From: UBA9732 sp963621975
Lineage (GTDB): Bacteria; Spirochaetota; Spirochaetia; Sphaerochaetales; Sphaerochaetaceae
DNA: 64,000 nucleotides
Reading direction: 5' to 3'
Assembly: GCA_963621975.1 (NCBI GenBank)
Contig: CAVFGI010000005.1
Location: 1 to 64,000 of the forward strand
Below, piece by piece: positions 25,383 to 33,278 of the stretch. Under the pieces are notes generated by a model. It saw only the letters and a list, made by a program, of their open reading frames with translations. It was not told the origin of the DNA and ran no database searches. Made by a program: the position numbers and the translations under genes. The number at the start of each line of letters is the position of its first letter. The stretch's first letter is position 1.

Positions 25383-26180
25383 ATGAAGCAAATTATCAGT
25401 TTAATAAAGCAAAAAAAGGCAGCAATTGAGAGGCAAATTTCTGAGCTTGAGGCAAAACTTGCAAAAGCAGAGCCAGGAAAGCTGGAAATAAAGTTAAACC
25501 ATGGAAAAAAGAGATTTGCAAGATATATCACTGGCACTAGCAAGTACGAATATCTTGGCCAATCCAAACTTGACACAATAAAAGCTCTATCCCAGAAGCG
25601 CTACGACACCGAGCTCCTCAAGATTCTCAAAAACCTACAGGTTTCGTATCAAAAATGCCTTAAGATCCTCGAATCTCCAAGTAATAAGACTCAGGTGAAA
25701 TCTGTGTACGATGATTTGCCAAGCGAGATCAAGCAATTTGTAAAGCAAAACATAATTACGCATGAGGGCTACATCAAAGAATGGCAGAATAAATCTTACA
25801 GTAGTCTTAATCTTCCCCCAGATCTTCCATACAGCACCGCAAAGGGAGAGCGCGTTAGATCCAAGAGCGAGATTATCATTGCAGACCGCTTAAATCTCGC
25901 AGGAGTCCCATATCACTACGAATATCCAGTTGACCTCAAATTCACCACGCTTTATCCCGATTTCCTTGTCCTCAATACACGCACGCTTAAAACTTATGCC
26001 TGGGAACATCTTGGAATGCTTGATGATCCCGATTACGCTACGAGGTCAAAGGAAAAATTGGAGTTGTACGCAAGAGGAAACGCATTTCCTGGCAAGAACT
26101 TAATAGTCACGTTTGAAACTTCTAAAAGCCCACTATCCACAGATTATGTGGACGCATTAATAGAGCAGTATTTGAAATAA
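25383..26180 (+). CDS. Uncharacterised protein with a PD-(D/E)XK nuclease-like C-terminal domain
   Basis: 265 residues. The first 45 form a Lys/Glu-rich coiled coil (KQKKAAIERQISELEAKLAKA). The C-terminal part reads RSKSEIIIADRLNLAGVPYHYEYP, then LYPDFLVLN and YAWEHLG: a Glu, a (P)D and an E-x pair spaced like the catalytic residues of the PD-(D/E)XK superfamily, with the usual predicted helix before and strands between. The expected Lys is replaced by His (EH), as in some members. It could be a DNA-processing nuclease or a decayed restriction-like enzyme. It is monocistronic with a -10 box on its start codon. Confidence 0.6.
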   Translation: MKQIISLIKQKKAAIERQISELEAKLAKAEPGKLEIKLNHGKKRFARYITGTSKYEYLGQSKLDTIKALSQKRYDTELLKILKNLQVSYQKCLKILESPSNKTQVKSVYDDLPSEIKQFVKQNIITHEGYIKEWQNKSYSSLNLPPDLPYSTAKGERVRSKSEIIIADRLNLAGVPYHYEYPVDLKFTTLYPDFLVLNTRTLKTYAWEHLGMLDDPDYATRSKEKLELYARGNAFPGKNLIVTFETSKSPLSTDYVDALIEQYLK

Positions 26181-26182
26181 TT

Positions 26183-26201
26183 GAGGTTTTGCAAAAACCT
26201 C
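26183..26201. terminator. Bidirectional terminator hairpin between convergent genes
   Basis: GAGGTTTT-gca-AAAACCTC sits in the 21-base gap between two convergent stop codons. It is the cleanest copy of the dispersed hairpin family. Confidence 0.7.
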
Positions 26202-27104
26202 TTAAGAAGGGTTTTTCCAAGAGTCGCAGAGGCTTTGGAAATCGGTCTTGTAGAGTGCAAGGCGAGGCTTGACCTCTTCTGTAAGAACTCTGCCACTGGT
26301 CTTGTAGCCCTTTTTGATGTAGTTGCGACCTTTGGATTGCTTGACGGTGAGGTTTTTGGTGTAGAACCGGTCTACGCCATCAAACTCGGTGCGGTCCTCA
26401 ATGAGGAATTGCATGCCATAGAAGAGAACAGACATGTATGGCATAGTGTAGACAGGGTATCCAAACAACCAACAGCGTACACCAAAGTCTAGCGTCTGCC
26501 AGTAGGTTCCCGAGATGTTGTTATCGTAGCCCCTGAGGCGCTGGAAGAGGGCGCGGTCGTAAATGCCTAGACCAAGGAAAGGATAGAGTGTGCTGTCGCA
26601 TTCTGTGCGTGGCATGAAACTTAAGGGGTCTACTTCTTTGCCGTTGAGCTTTGGGGCTCTGACGGTGGGGATTTTTTCGTTGCTCTTGTTGAAAATCCAG
26701 GGGCAAATTACTGCGGGGTGGGCCTCGTCTTTTAGCTTGGCCTCTATGGGTTTCCAATCAAAAGACATGAAAGATGTATTGCTTTGTGTGACAATGAAAT
26801 AAGTTGTCATGCAGACGTTGGCAAAAGCATTGATGCGTTCTGCAAGAGATGGAGATTTAGGGAAGACAATGAATGTGATGTCTGGGAAATTGGCCTGGAT
26901 GAGGTCCTGCGTCATTCTTTCTGATTGTGTTATAACGTGAAGGCAGTAGTTGAAGTTGTGGCTAAACCAAGTGATAGATTCAATGAGGTCTTCTTTTGTG
27001 CCTGTATCCATTATACCTACAGCAAGAAATTCTTCCCTGTGTAGCTGATTAATGAGTCTTCCTATATCTTGCTTTCTGCTAATTATCTGATATTTCTGGT
27101 CCAC
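26202..27104 (-). CDS. Glycosyltransferase-like protein (GT-A type), function unassigned
   Basis: About 300 residues. The N-terminal half has the alternating strand/helix pattern of nucleotide-sugar GT-A folds (FLAVGIMDTGTKEDLIESITWF, FIVFPKSPSLAERINAF in part), but no clear DXD is seen; TQSNTSFMSFDW stands where it is expected. The second half has GLGIYDRALFQRLRGYD and a WLFGYPVYTMP segment like family-2 enzymes. I start it at the GTG complementary to 27102-27104, which lies 6 bases after TACTAT in a TTGCCA-17-TACTAT promoter; a TTG at 27119 would lie inside that promoter. No sugar genes adjoin. Confidence 0.6.
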   Translation of the reverse strand: MDQKYQIISRKQDIGRLINQLHREEFLAVGIMDTGTKEDLIESITWFSHNFNYCLHVITQSERMTQDLIQANFPDITFIVFPKSPSLAERINAFANVCMTTYFIVTQSNTSFMSFDWKPIEAKLKDEAHPAVICPWIFNKSNEKIPTVRAPKLNGKEVDPLSFMPRTECDSTLYPFLGLGIYDRALFQRLRGYDNNISGTYWQTLDFGVRCWLFGYPVYTMPYMSVLFYGMQFLIEDRTEFDGVDRFYTKNLTVKQSKGRNYIKKGYKTSGRVLTEEVKPRLALYKTDFQSLCDSWKNPS

Positions 27105-27110
27105 GCTGAT

Positions 27111-27139
27111 ATAGTACAAACAAAAGTATTATTTGGCAA
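27111..27139 (-). promoter_or_regulatory. Leaderless promoter with a GTG start
   Basis: On the minus strand: TTGCCA (27134-27139), 17 bases, TACTAT (27111-27116), then exactly 6 bases (ATCAGC) to the GTG at 27104. Diverges from the trmL promoter. Confidence 0.6.
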
Positions 27140-27168
27140 TGTTGATGTTTAAAAGGATTGAAGGGATT

Positions 27169-27197
27169 TTGCAAAAAGAAACTCAAAATGATATTAT
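27169..27197 (+). promoter_or_regulatory. Predicted promoter of trmL
   Basis: TTGCAA (27169-27174), 17 bases, TATTAT (27192-27197); the ATG follows 8 bases later without a Shine-Dalgarno, giving a leader of one or two bases. Confidence 0.5.
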
Positions 27198-27205
27198 CAG
27201 CAACA

Positions 27206-27733
27206 ATGAAGATAAATATTGTTTTGTTTCAACCCGAGATTCCTCAAAATACTGGGAATATTGCTCGTACTTGTAGTGCTACAAGCTGTGCCCTGCATTT
27301 GATACATCCACTTGGTTTTTCATTGGATGAGAAGCATTTGAGAAGAGCTGGACTTGATTATTGGCAAGGGCTTGAGATTTATCAATATGAAAATGACAAA
27401 CAGTTTTTTGAATTTCATGGGGCAAATGGTTGTGCCAAGGACGGTATGTTTTTCTTATCTCAGAAGGGTGGACACTCTCTGTGGGAGACAAATTTTCCGG
27501 CTAGAAAAGATGAAAATGATGAGGTTTGGCTTTGCTTTGGAAGGGAAAGTAGGGGCCTAGATGAAGAGTTGTTGAGAGCAAATTTGGATAGATGTGTACG
27601 AATTCCTATGATTGAGGGAAGGCGCTCTTTGAATCTTTCAAATGCTGTTGCGGTTACTGTTTATGAAGTGCTTAGACAATTTGGAGGGCTGGGGCTTAAA
27701 AGTCATGGGTTACTTGAGGAGCACGCAGAATGA
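27206..27733 (+). CDS. trmL: tRNA (cytidine/uridine-34-2'-O)-methyltransferase
   Basis: SPOUT-class methyltransferase that 2'-O-methylates the wobble nucleotide of certain leucine tRNAs with SAM. 175 residues from the ATG at 27206. It shows the N-terminal INIVLFQPEIPQNTGNIART, the catalytic Arg in that segment, and the knotted SAM site LCFGRESRGLDEELL plus IPMIEGRRSLNLSNAVAV near the end (quoted in part). A 33-base upstream extension is possible but not family-like. Its last 16 bases are duplicated in the gap before the next gene. Confidence 0.9.
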   Translation: MKINIVLFQPEIPQNTGNIARTCSATSCALHLIHPLGFSLDEKHLRRAGLDYWQGLEIYQYENDKQFFEFHGANGCAKDGMFFLSQKGGHSLWETNFPARKDENDEVWLCFGRESRGLDEELLRANLDRCVRIPMIEGRRSLNLSNAVAVTVYEVLRQFGGLGLKSHGLLEEHAE

Positions 27734-27747
27734 GGAGCACGCAGAAT
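27716..27747 (+). repeat. 16-bp direct duplication at the trmL stop codon
   Basis: GAGGAGCACGCAGAAT occurs twice in succession (27716-27731, 27732-27747) and a third GAGG begins at 27748. The repeat lies at the end of trmL, and that third GAGG serves as ribosome site for the next gene. Confidence 0.85.
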
Positions 27748-27758
27748 GAGGCTGGCTG

Positions 27759-28889
27759 ATGCGTAAGCTTTATCTCTTTTTTCTTATATCTATCTTACTC
27801 TTTGGCGTGGTTTTTAGTGTTTATTGCTCTGAGACTGAAGAAACTAAAATCAGTGTTGATAACTATTATTACAGTCAGCTTTCAAGCCCTGAACAGGTTG
27901 CATATCAAGCAATGTTTGATTGTGTTACAACGCTAGTCTCAAAGTGGAATTGTGGCTCATTTTCGCAGGAAACATTAAAAAAAGCATATGATTGTTTACT
28001 TTTAGACCATCCTGAGCTCTTTTGGAGTAACAGTTTTACCTATGTTACTAGCTATGTTAATAATACAATATCGGGTCATTATGTAGAGTTCGAATATGCC
28101 ATGACGCGCTCTGAGATTGAGCAGACGAATAAGGAAATAGAGCAGGCTTTAATTGAGATAGTTCAGAGCATAGGGACCATTGAGCCTTCTTACGAGACAA
28201 TGCGGAAACTCTTTGTTTGGATGATTGAGAATTGCCAATATGATAAGACAAATATGGACCAGAGTTTGTACTCGGTTATGGTTAAAAGAAATGGAGTGTG
28301 TGCCTCCTTCTCAAAAGCTTTTGAGTTTATTCTTCAGTGTCTTGGAATTCCTTGTGTGGCAGTAAATGGTAAGCTTAAACAGGGCTCGGGATTGTTGGGC
28401 TCTTCTAATTTAGGACACGAATGGAATATTGTTAAAATTAATGACTCTTGGACTCACATTGACATCACAAGTGCACTTTCGCTCTATGAATCCACTGGAG
28501 TTTTTAATTACGATTATTTTTGTTGCACTACGGCTTTTATAGAGGATACTCACATTATAGACAATGTGTTGGAGATTCCACCATGCAATGATGAAAGTCT
28601 AAATATCTTTAAATATTATGCCCTTGAGCTAGACACCTACAACGCTGATTCCAGCCTAGAAGAGGTAAAGCAAGCATTTATAAAAACAGAAGAACTTGGA
28701 ATGTATCCAACGGTGCGTTTTTCTAATTACAAGGCATTTTATGAAGCAAAAACAGACCTCATTACTAATGCACGGCTTTTCCAAGTTGTAGCCTCTCTTA
28801 CTGGTCAAGACCTAAAAGAATTAAAGAGTCTTGAATATATATTGGATGAAAAGGAACTTTCTATATTAGTTACCATGGGTTACCGTTGA
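27759..28889 (+). CDS. Exported transglutaminase-like cysteine protein
   Basis: 376 residues with a signal peptide (MRKLYLFFLISILLFGVVF, then a Cys/Ser-rich junction), so periplasmic or lipid-anchored. The middle holds a transglutaminase-core arrangement: Cys in RNGVCASFSKAFEF, His in LGHEWNIVKI, Asp in HIDITSAL, in the order and spacing of the Cys-His-Asp triad. Such proteins in bacteria are usually proteases or peptide hydrolases rather than true cross-linkers. GAGG seven bases upstream decides the start. It is probably cotranscribed with trmL. Confidence 0.8.
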   Translation: MRKLYLFFLISILLFGVVFSVYCSETEETKISVDNYYYSQLSSPEQVAYQAMFDCVTTLVSKWNCGSFSQETLKKAYDCLLLDHPELFWSNSFTYVTSYVNNTISGHYVEFEYAMTRSEIEQTNKEIEQALIEIVQSIGTIEPSYETMRKLFVWMIENCQYDKTNMDQSLYSVMVKRNGVCASFSKAFEFILQCLGIPCVAVNGKLKQGSGLLGSSNLGHEWNIVKINDSWTHIDITSALSLYESTGVFNYDYFCCTTAFIEDTHIIDNVLEIPPCNDESLNIFKYYALELDTYNADSSLEEVKQAFIKTEELGMYPTVRFSNYKAFYEAKTDLITNARLFQVVASLTGQDLKELKSLEYILDEKELSILVTMGYR

Positions 28890-28918
28890 AAATAAATGCC
28901 CATTGGGGGTATTATTGC

Positions 28919-29003
28919 GCACGTGGATACCACACGTGGACACCGCACGTGGATAACACACGTGGACACTGCACGTTGATACCGCACGTGGTACGGCACG
29001 AGG
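28919..29003 (+). repeat. 13-bp tandem repeat carrying CACGTG palindromes
   Basis: CACGTGG (or a one-base variant) begins at 28920, 28933, 28946, 28959, 28972, 28985 and 28997: six steps, five of exactly 13 bases and one of 12. The consensus unit is GCACGTGGATACC. It lies between the transglutaminase-like gene and serS and is more GC-rich than its surroundings. Confidence 0.9.
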
Positions 29004-29046
29004 GGATTTCGCGTAGGTTTCACAGGGATTAAGGAGATATCAAAAA

Positions 29047-30324
29047 ATGATTGACTACAGAGAACTTAAGACAAGACGTGATGAAATTGCAGCTAACATC
29101 AAAAACCGCAACATGAAGGTTGATGTTGATGAGGTAATTGCTCTTCAGGACAAGAGGGCAGTACTTATGCATGACGCAGAAGTTCTTAGAGCTTCTAGAA
29201 ACGAGAATGCAATGAAAATGAAAGGCAAACTTGATCCAGAAGCACGACAAGCCTTAATTGCAGAAGGACGCACCATAAAAGAAAAGATTACAGGAGTTGA
29301 GTCTGAGCTTGAAGAAGTAGAGAAGAATTACAACTCGCTATTACGTCAGATTCCAAACTATGCTCACCCAAAAGCACCTGTAGGAAAAGAAGATAAAGAT
29401 AATACCGCCATCAAATATGTTGGCAAACCACCAGTATTTAATTTTAAGCCACTTGATCATGTTCAAATTGGTGAAAAGCTTGATCTCATTGATTTTGACA
29501 CAGCAACACGTGTCAGTGGACCTAAGTTCTATTATTTGAAGAATGAAGCCGTATTACTTCAGATGGCACTTGAAAATTACGCAATGAACATTGTTTTAAG
29601 GCATGGATTTACACCAATGATTACTCCAGATGTTGCCAAGGAAGAAATACTTGAGGGTATTGGTTTCAATCCACGTGGGGCAGAAAGCAATATCTACACG
29701 GTTGAGGGCACAGGAACCGCACTGGTTGGCACGGCCGAGATTACTCTTGGTGGTTACTATTCAGGCATGACGCTTGCAAAAGAAGCCTTGCCAATCAAGA
29801 TGACAGGACTTTCTCACTGCTTCAGACGCGAGGCAGGTGCAGCTGGCCAGTACTCCAAGGGTTTGTACAGAGTTCACCAGTTCTCAAAACTTGAGATGTT
29901 CATTGTTTGTCTTCCAGAGGAATCTGATGCTATGCACGATGAGCTTTTGTCAATTGAGGAAGAAATCTTCAGCGGACTTGGACTTGCGTATCGTGTTGTA
30001 GATACCTGCACCGGCGACCTTGGAGCCCCTGCTTACAGAAAGTTTGACATTGAAGCTTGGATGCCCGGACGCGGGGATAATGGCGAGTACGGCGAGGTAA
30101 CATCAACCTCCAACTGCACAGATTACCAGTCCAGAAATCTCAACGTTAGATTTAAGGATACCGATGGTAAAACAAAGTTTGTTCACATGCTTAACGGAAC
30201 AGCTGTTGCCTTATCTAGAGCCATTGTTGCTGTCCTTGAGAACTATCAGCAGGAAGATGGCAGCATAAAGATTCCTGAGGCTCTTGTCCCTTACATGGGT
30301 GGCAGGACCGAGATTAGAAGATAA
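29047..30324 (+). CDS. serS: Seryl-tRNA synthetase
   Basis: Charges tRNA-Ser (and tRNA-Sec where present) with serine. 425 residues of class II form: an N-terminal antiparallel coiled coil (about 30-110) that grips the long variable arm, motif 2 GLSHCFRREAGAAGQYSKGL and motif 3 NGTAVALSRAIVAVLEN. AAGGAG precedes the ATG. A 13-bp tandem repeat fills the upstream gap; no T-box features are visible. pncB follows 11 bases downstream and is likely cotranscribed. Confidence 0.96.
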   Translation: MIDYRELKTRRDEIAANIKNRNMKVDVDEVIALQDKRAVLMHDAEVLRASRNENAMKMKGKLDPEARQALIAEGRTIKEKITGVESELEEVEKNYNSLLRQIPNYAHPKAPVGKEDKDNTAIKYVGKPPVFNFKPLDHVQIGEKLDLIDFDTATRVSGPKFYYLKNEAVLLQMALENYAMNIVLRHGFTPMITPDVAKEEILEGIGFNPRGAESNIYTVEGTGTALVGTAEITLGGYYSGMTLAKEALPIKMTGLSHCFRREAGAAGQYSKGLYRVHQFSKLEMFIVCLPEESDAMHDELLSIEEEIFSGLGLAYRVVDTCTGDLGAPAYRKFDIEAWMPGRGDNGEYGEVTSTSNCTDYQSRNLNVRFKDTDGKTKFVHMLNGTAVALSRAIVAVLENYQQEDGSIKIPEALVPYMGGRTEIRR

Positions 30325-30335
30325 GGAGACTTTTT

Positions 30336-31781
30336 GTGGATATTTCTGCTCTTACAACCGATTTTTACGAACTCACAATGATGCAAGGCTACTACCTCAG
30401 TGGTGAAAATCCACAAGTAGTCTTTGATATGTTCTACAGAACAAATCCATTTGATGGCGGCTATGCAGTCTTTGCAGGCCTTGGAGAGCTTCTTCCCCAG
30501 CTTGAGAGCCTTAATTTTAGTAAGAGCGATATTGCTTATCTTAGATCTCTTAACATGTTTGACGAAGGTTTTCTTCAATATCTATCATCTTATAAATTTC
30601 ATGGCGATATCTATGCAATGAAAGAAGGCACAACGGTATTTCCTGGAGAACCTTTAGTACGTATTCACACTTCTCTTATGGATGCTCAGCTCATTGAAGG
30701 CTTGCTTCTTAATACTATAAACTTCCAAACTCTTATTGCCACAAAAGCCATGAGAGTGTGTTCTGCAGCAAAGGGAACAGCTGTCATGGAATTTGGACTG
30801 AGAAGAGCACAAGGTCTTGATGGAGCATTAAGTGCAAGCCGAGCAGCCTACATTGGCGGTGCAAAACTTACAAGTAATACAATTGCAGGTAAAGTTTTTG
30901 GCATCCCTGTAGGTGGAACAATGGCTCACAGCTGGGTTATGGCCTACGATAACGAGCTTGAAGCATTTAGAGAGTTTGCAAAGATTTATCCTACCAATTG
31001 CGTCCTTTTAATTGATACTTATGACACTCTTGGAAGCGGAATTGAAAATGCAATTACTGTTGGGCTTGAGCAGAAAGCAAAGGGCTTAAAGATTGGAGTT
31101 AGAATTGACTCAGGAGACCTATCCTATCTAGCAAGAGAAGTTCGTCAAAGATTGGACGCTGCAGGACTTGAAGATGCTACAATTTGTGTATCTAATGACC
31201 TGACAGAGCAGATTATCAGCACACTTGTCAGCGACGGAGTCCCTATAAATTCTTGGGGTGTTGGAACTTACTTGGTAACAGGTGGAACTCAAAGTGCACT
31301 TGGTGGGGTTTATAAGCTGGCAGCAAAACAACTTCCTGATGGAACTTTCCAACCAACAATGAAGATTAGCAATTCCTATGCAAAAACAACAAACCCCGGC
31401 ATTAAACAGGTTTACAGATTCTATGATTCAGACGGTCTTGCAATTGCTGATTTAATTACTCTTGATGAAGAAGAATACTCAACAGATGAGAATATCATGT
31501 TCTTCCATCCTTTTAGCGATTCTGATTTCTTCCAGCTTAAGGCCGATAAATACTCTTCTTGTGAAAAACTTTTGATTAAAGTCATGGAAAATGGAACTTT
31601 TATCAAGGAAAAGAAGCCTCTAAAAGAAATTCAGGATTTTGCACAAGAGAATTTCTCTCATTTCCACAAAAGCTACAAGCGCTTTATAAATCCTCATATT
31701 TATAAAGTCTCCCTCTCTCAGAAGTTGAAAACTCTTAAGCATGATTTGATTGTAAAAGCTAAGATGGCTGAAAATGATTAG
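30336..31781 (+). CDS. pncB: Nicotinate phosphoribosyltransferase
   Basis: Joins nicotinate to PRPP with ATP hydrolysis to give nicotinate mononucleotide, the salvage entry to NAD. 481 residues, starting with GTG after AAGGAG. Family segments include LTTDFYELTMMQGYYLSG at the N-terminus, EFGLRRAQGLDGALSASRA, GTMAHSWVMAY (phosphorylated-His region) and the PRPP site IRIDSGDLSYLA (in part). The C-terminal extra domain is usual in the longer bacterial enzymes. It converges on dinB with a 6-base gap. Confidence 0.94.
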   Translation: MDISALTTDFYELTMMQGYYLSGENPQVVFDMFYRTNPFDGGYAVFAGLGELLPQLESLNFSKSDIAYLRSLNMFDEGFLQYLSSYKFHGDIYAMKEGTTVFPGEPLVRIHTSLMDAQLIEGLLLNTINFQTLIATKAMRVCSAAKGTAVMEFGLRRAQGLDGALSASRAAYIGGAKLTSNTIAGKVFGIPVGGTMAHSWVMAYDNELEAFREFAKIYPTNCVLLIDTYDTLGSGIENAITVGLEQKAKGLKIGVRIDSGDLSYLAREVRQRLDAAGLEDATICVSNDLTEQIISTLVSDGVPINSWGVGTYLVTGGTQSALGGVYKLAAKQLPDGTFQPTMKISNSYAKTTNPGIKQVYRFYDSDGLAIADLITLDEEEYSTDENIMFFHPFSDSDFFQLKADKYSSCEKLLIKVMENGTFIKEKKPLKEIQDFAQENFSHFHKSYKRFINPHIYKVSLSQKLKTLKHDLIVKAKMAEND

Positions 31782-31787
31782 TTAGTT

Positions 31788-32960
31788 TTATTGGTCTTTA
31801 GACTTAAGCTCAGATGCTCGTTTTAGAGAATAACCCTTGGCTCCAAGTTCATGAATGGTTTTGTCAAGGGTTCTTTTTTTGTGTTCATCTTGAGAAAAAA
31901 GGCTATCTTGTATTGGAGTATCTCCCTTGTAGGTATTGTAAAGACCTAGTCCAATAAGTCTAATTCCTTGACCCGGTTTCCACTTTGAAGCTAACAGTTG
32001 CTTGGCAATAGAGTATACTTTGTCTGCATTGAGAATTGGTTCGTATGGAGACGCCTGAACAGTAATAGTTCTAAAATCTCCCCATCTAAGTTTTAGTCCA
32101 ATGGTTCGTGCAATTACTCCTTCATCAAGAGATCTTCCAATTAATTCGTGGCTCATTCCTAGCAAAGTCTGGTGTAATGATGCCTCATCAACAATATCCT
32201 GAATAAAGGTTGTTTCAGAAGAAATTGAATGGGTCTTGGCTTTTTGGGACATTGTTCCCGGGTCAATGCCCCTACAAGCCTTATATAAATATTCGCCAAA
32301 AGAATTTCCTAATAGTCCTTGTAAGCTCTCAAGAGAATAACTTCTTGCTTGTTGTGTGGTTTGGATTCCTTTTGTTTTTAAAACTTCTTTTCCGCTTTTG
32401 CCAATGCCCCAAATCTTTTCAAGGCCAATTGTATCTATGAAAAGCTGTTCTTTTCCTGGAGAGACTGCACATAAGCCATCTGGCTTGTTGTAATCGCTTG
32501 CCATTTTTGCAATGAAAGGGGTGGTTGCAATGCCTATACTCATGGTTATTCCAACTTCATCTTTTACACGCTGTTTGATGGTCTTTGCTAGCTCCCGTGG
32601 TGGCCCAAAAAGACGTTGAGTACCGGTCATGTCTAAACTGGCTTCATCAATTGAGCACTGTCTCATGTTTGGCGAATATTGGTGAAGAATTGCCATTACC
32701 TGACGGCTGACTTTTGAATAGAGATTCATGTTTCCTGGTACAAAGATTCCATTTGGACAAAGCTTTTTTGCCTGCAGACTTGGCATGGCAGAGTGAACTC
32801 CATATTTTCTTGCCTCATAGGAGCAAGTTGAGACAACAGATCTAGGACCCACCACACCAATTATGAGGGGCTTACCTCTGTATTCTGGATTGTCTCGTTG
32901 CTCAACAGAGGCAAAAAAGGCATCTAGATCAACATGGAAGAAAACATTGTGCTCAGCCAT
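31788..32960 (-). CDS. dinB: DNA polymerase IV (Y family)
   Basis: Error-prone translesion polymerase. 390 residues: N-terminal FFHVDLDAFFASVEQRDNP with the first catalytic Asp, palm SIDEASLDMT with Asp-Glu, helix-hairpin-helix thumb (LEKIWGIGKSGKEVLKTKG) and a C-terminal little finger ending with a basic tail. No beta-clamp motif is certain, though QDSLF near the end fits the pentapeptide. The gene has an extended -10 (TGtTATAAT) 6 bases before its ATG and no Shine-Dalgarno. No LexA box is obvious. Divergent from the TSCPD gene. Confidence 0.94.
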   Translation of the reverse strand: MAEHNVFFHVDLDAFFASVEQRDNPEYRGKPLIIGVVGPRSVVSTCSYEARKYGVHSAMPSLQAKKLCPNGIFVPGNMNLYSKVSRQVMAILHQYSPNMRQCSIDEASLDMTGTQRLFGPPRELAKTIKQRVKDEVGITMSIGIATTPFIAKMASDYNKPDGLCAVSPGKEQLFIDTIGLEKIWGIGKSGKEVLKTKGIQTTQQARSYSLESLQGLLGNSFGEYLYKACRGIDPGTMSQKAKTHSISSETTFIQDIVDEASLHQTLLGMSHELIGRSLDEGVIARTIGLKLRWGDFRTITVQASPYEPILNADKVYSIAKQLLASKWKPGQGIRLIGLGLYNTYKGDTPIQDSLFSQDEHKKRTLDKTIHELGAKGYSLKRASELKSKDQ

Positions 32961-32966
32961 GCTTTA

Positions 32967-32975
32967 ATTATAACA
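32967..32975 (-). promoter_or_regulatory. Extended -10 of dinB, leaderless
   Basis: On the minus strand TGtTATAAT, with 6 bases (TAAAGC) to the ATG at 32960. The consensus TG makes up for the lack of a -35. Confidence 0.6.
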
Positions 32976-33014
32976 CATTAGGTGTAAAATCGTGTGGATA
33001 TCAAAGGGCTTTTC

Positions 33015-33023
33015 TGCTATATT
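33015..33023 (+). promoter_or_regulatory. Extended -10 of the TSCPD gene, leaderless
   Basis: TGcTATATT, with 6 bases (TTAGGC) to the ATG at 33030. It mirrors the dinB element 40 bases away on the other strand. Confidence 0.6.
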
Positions 33024-33029
33024 TTAGGC

Positions 33030-33275
33030 ATGAAAACAATTGAATATACACCAAGTGGCATTTGTGCCAGAAAGATTAGGGTAGAGTTGGACGATCAAGA
33101 CGTTGTTCAAAAAGTTGAATTTGAAGGTGGTTGTGATGGTAACCACAAGGGAATTATTTCTCTTTGCAAGGGTATGAATGCTCAAGATGTAGTTGAACGC
33201 CTCAAGGGTATTCACTGTGGCCCACGCGATACTTCCTGTCCAGATCAGTTAGCTCGTGCATTGGAGACAAAGTAA
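33030..33275 (+). CDS. TSCPD-domain four-cysteine protein (TIGR03905 type)
   Basis: 81 residues from the ATG at 33030 (an upstream GTG frame would overlap the promoter). It carries the small TSCPD domain also found at the C-terminus of adenosylcobalamin-dependent ribonucleotide reductases: four Cys at GIC, GGCDGN, SLCKG and the block CGPRDTSCPDQLA, likely zinc-binding. The function of the stand-alone form is not known to me; a role in nucleotide reduction or metal handling is a guess. The outer-membrane gene begins 4 bases after its stop. Confidence 0.85.
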   Translation: MKTIEYTPSGICARKIRVELDDQDVVQKVEFEGGCDGNHKGIISLCKGMNAQDVVERLKGIHCGPRDTSCPDQLARALETK

Positions 33276-33278
33276 GGG

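Noticed and set aside
28919..29003. CRISPR array
   Set aside because: Units are 13 bases with no unique spacers, so it is a simple tandem repeat.
28890..29046. T-box or other riboswitch before serS
   Set aside because: No T-box sequence or specifier stem; the gap is filled by the 13-bp repeat.
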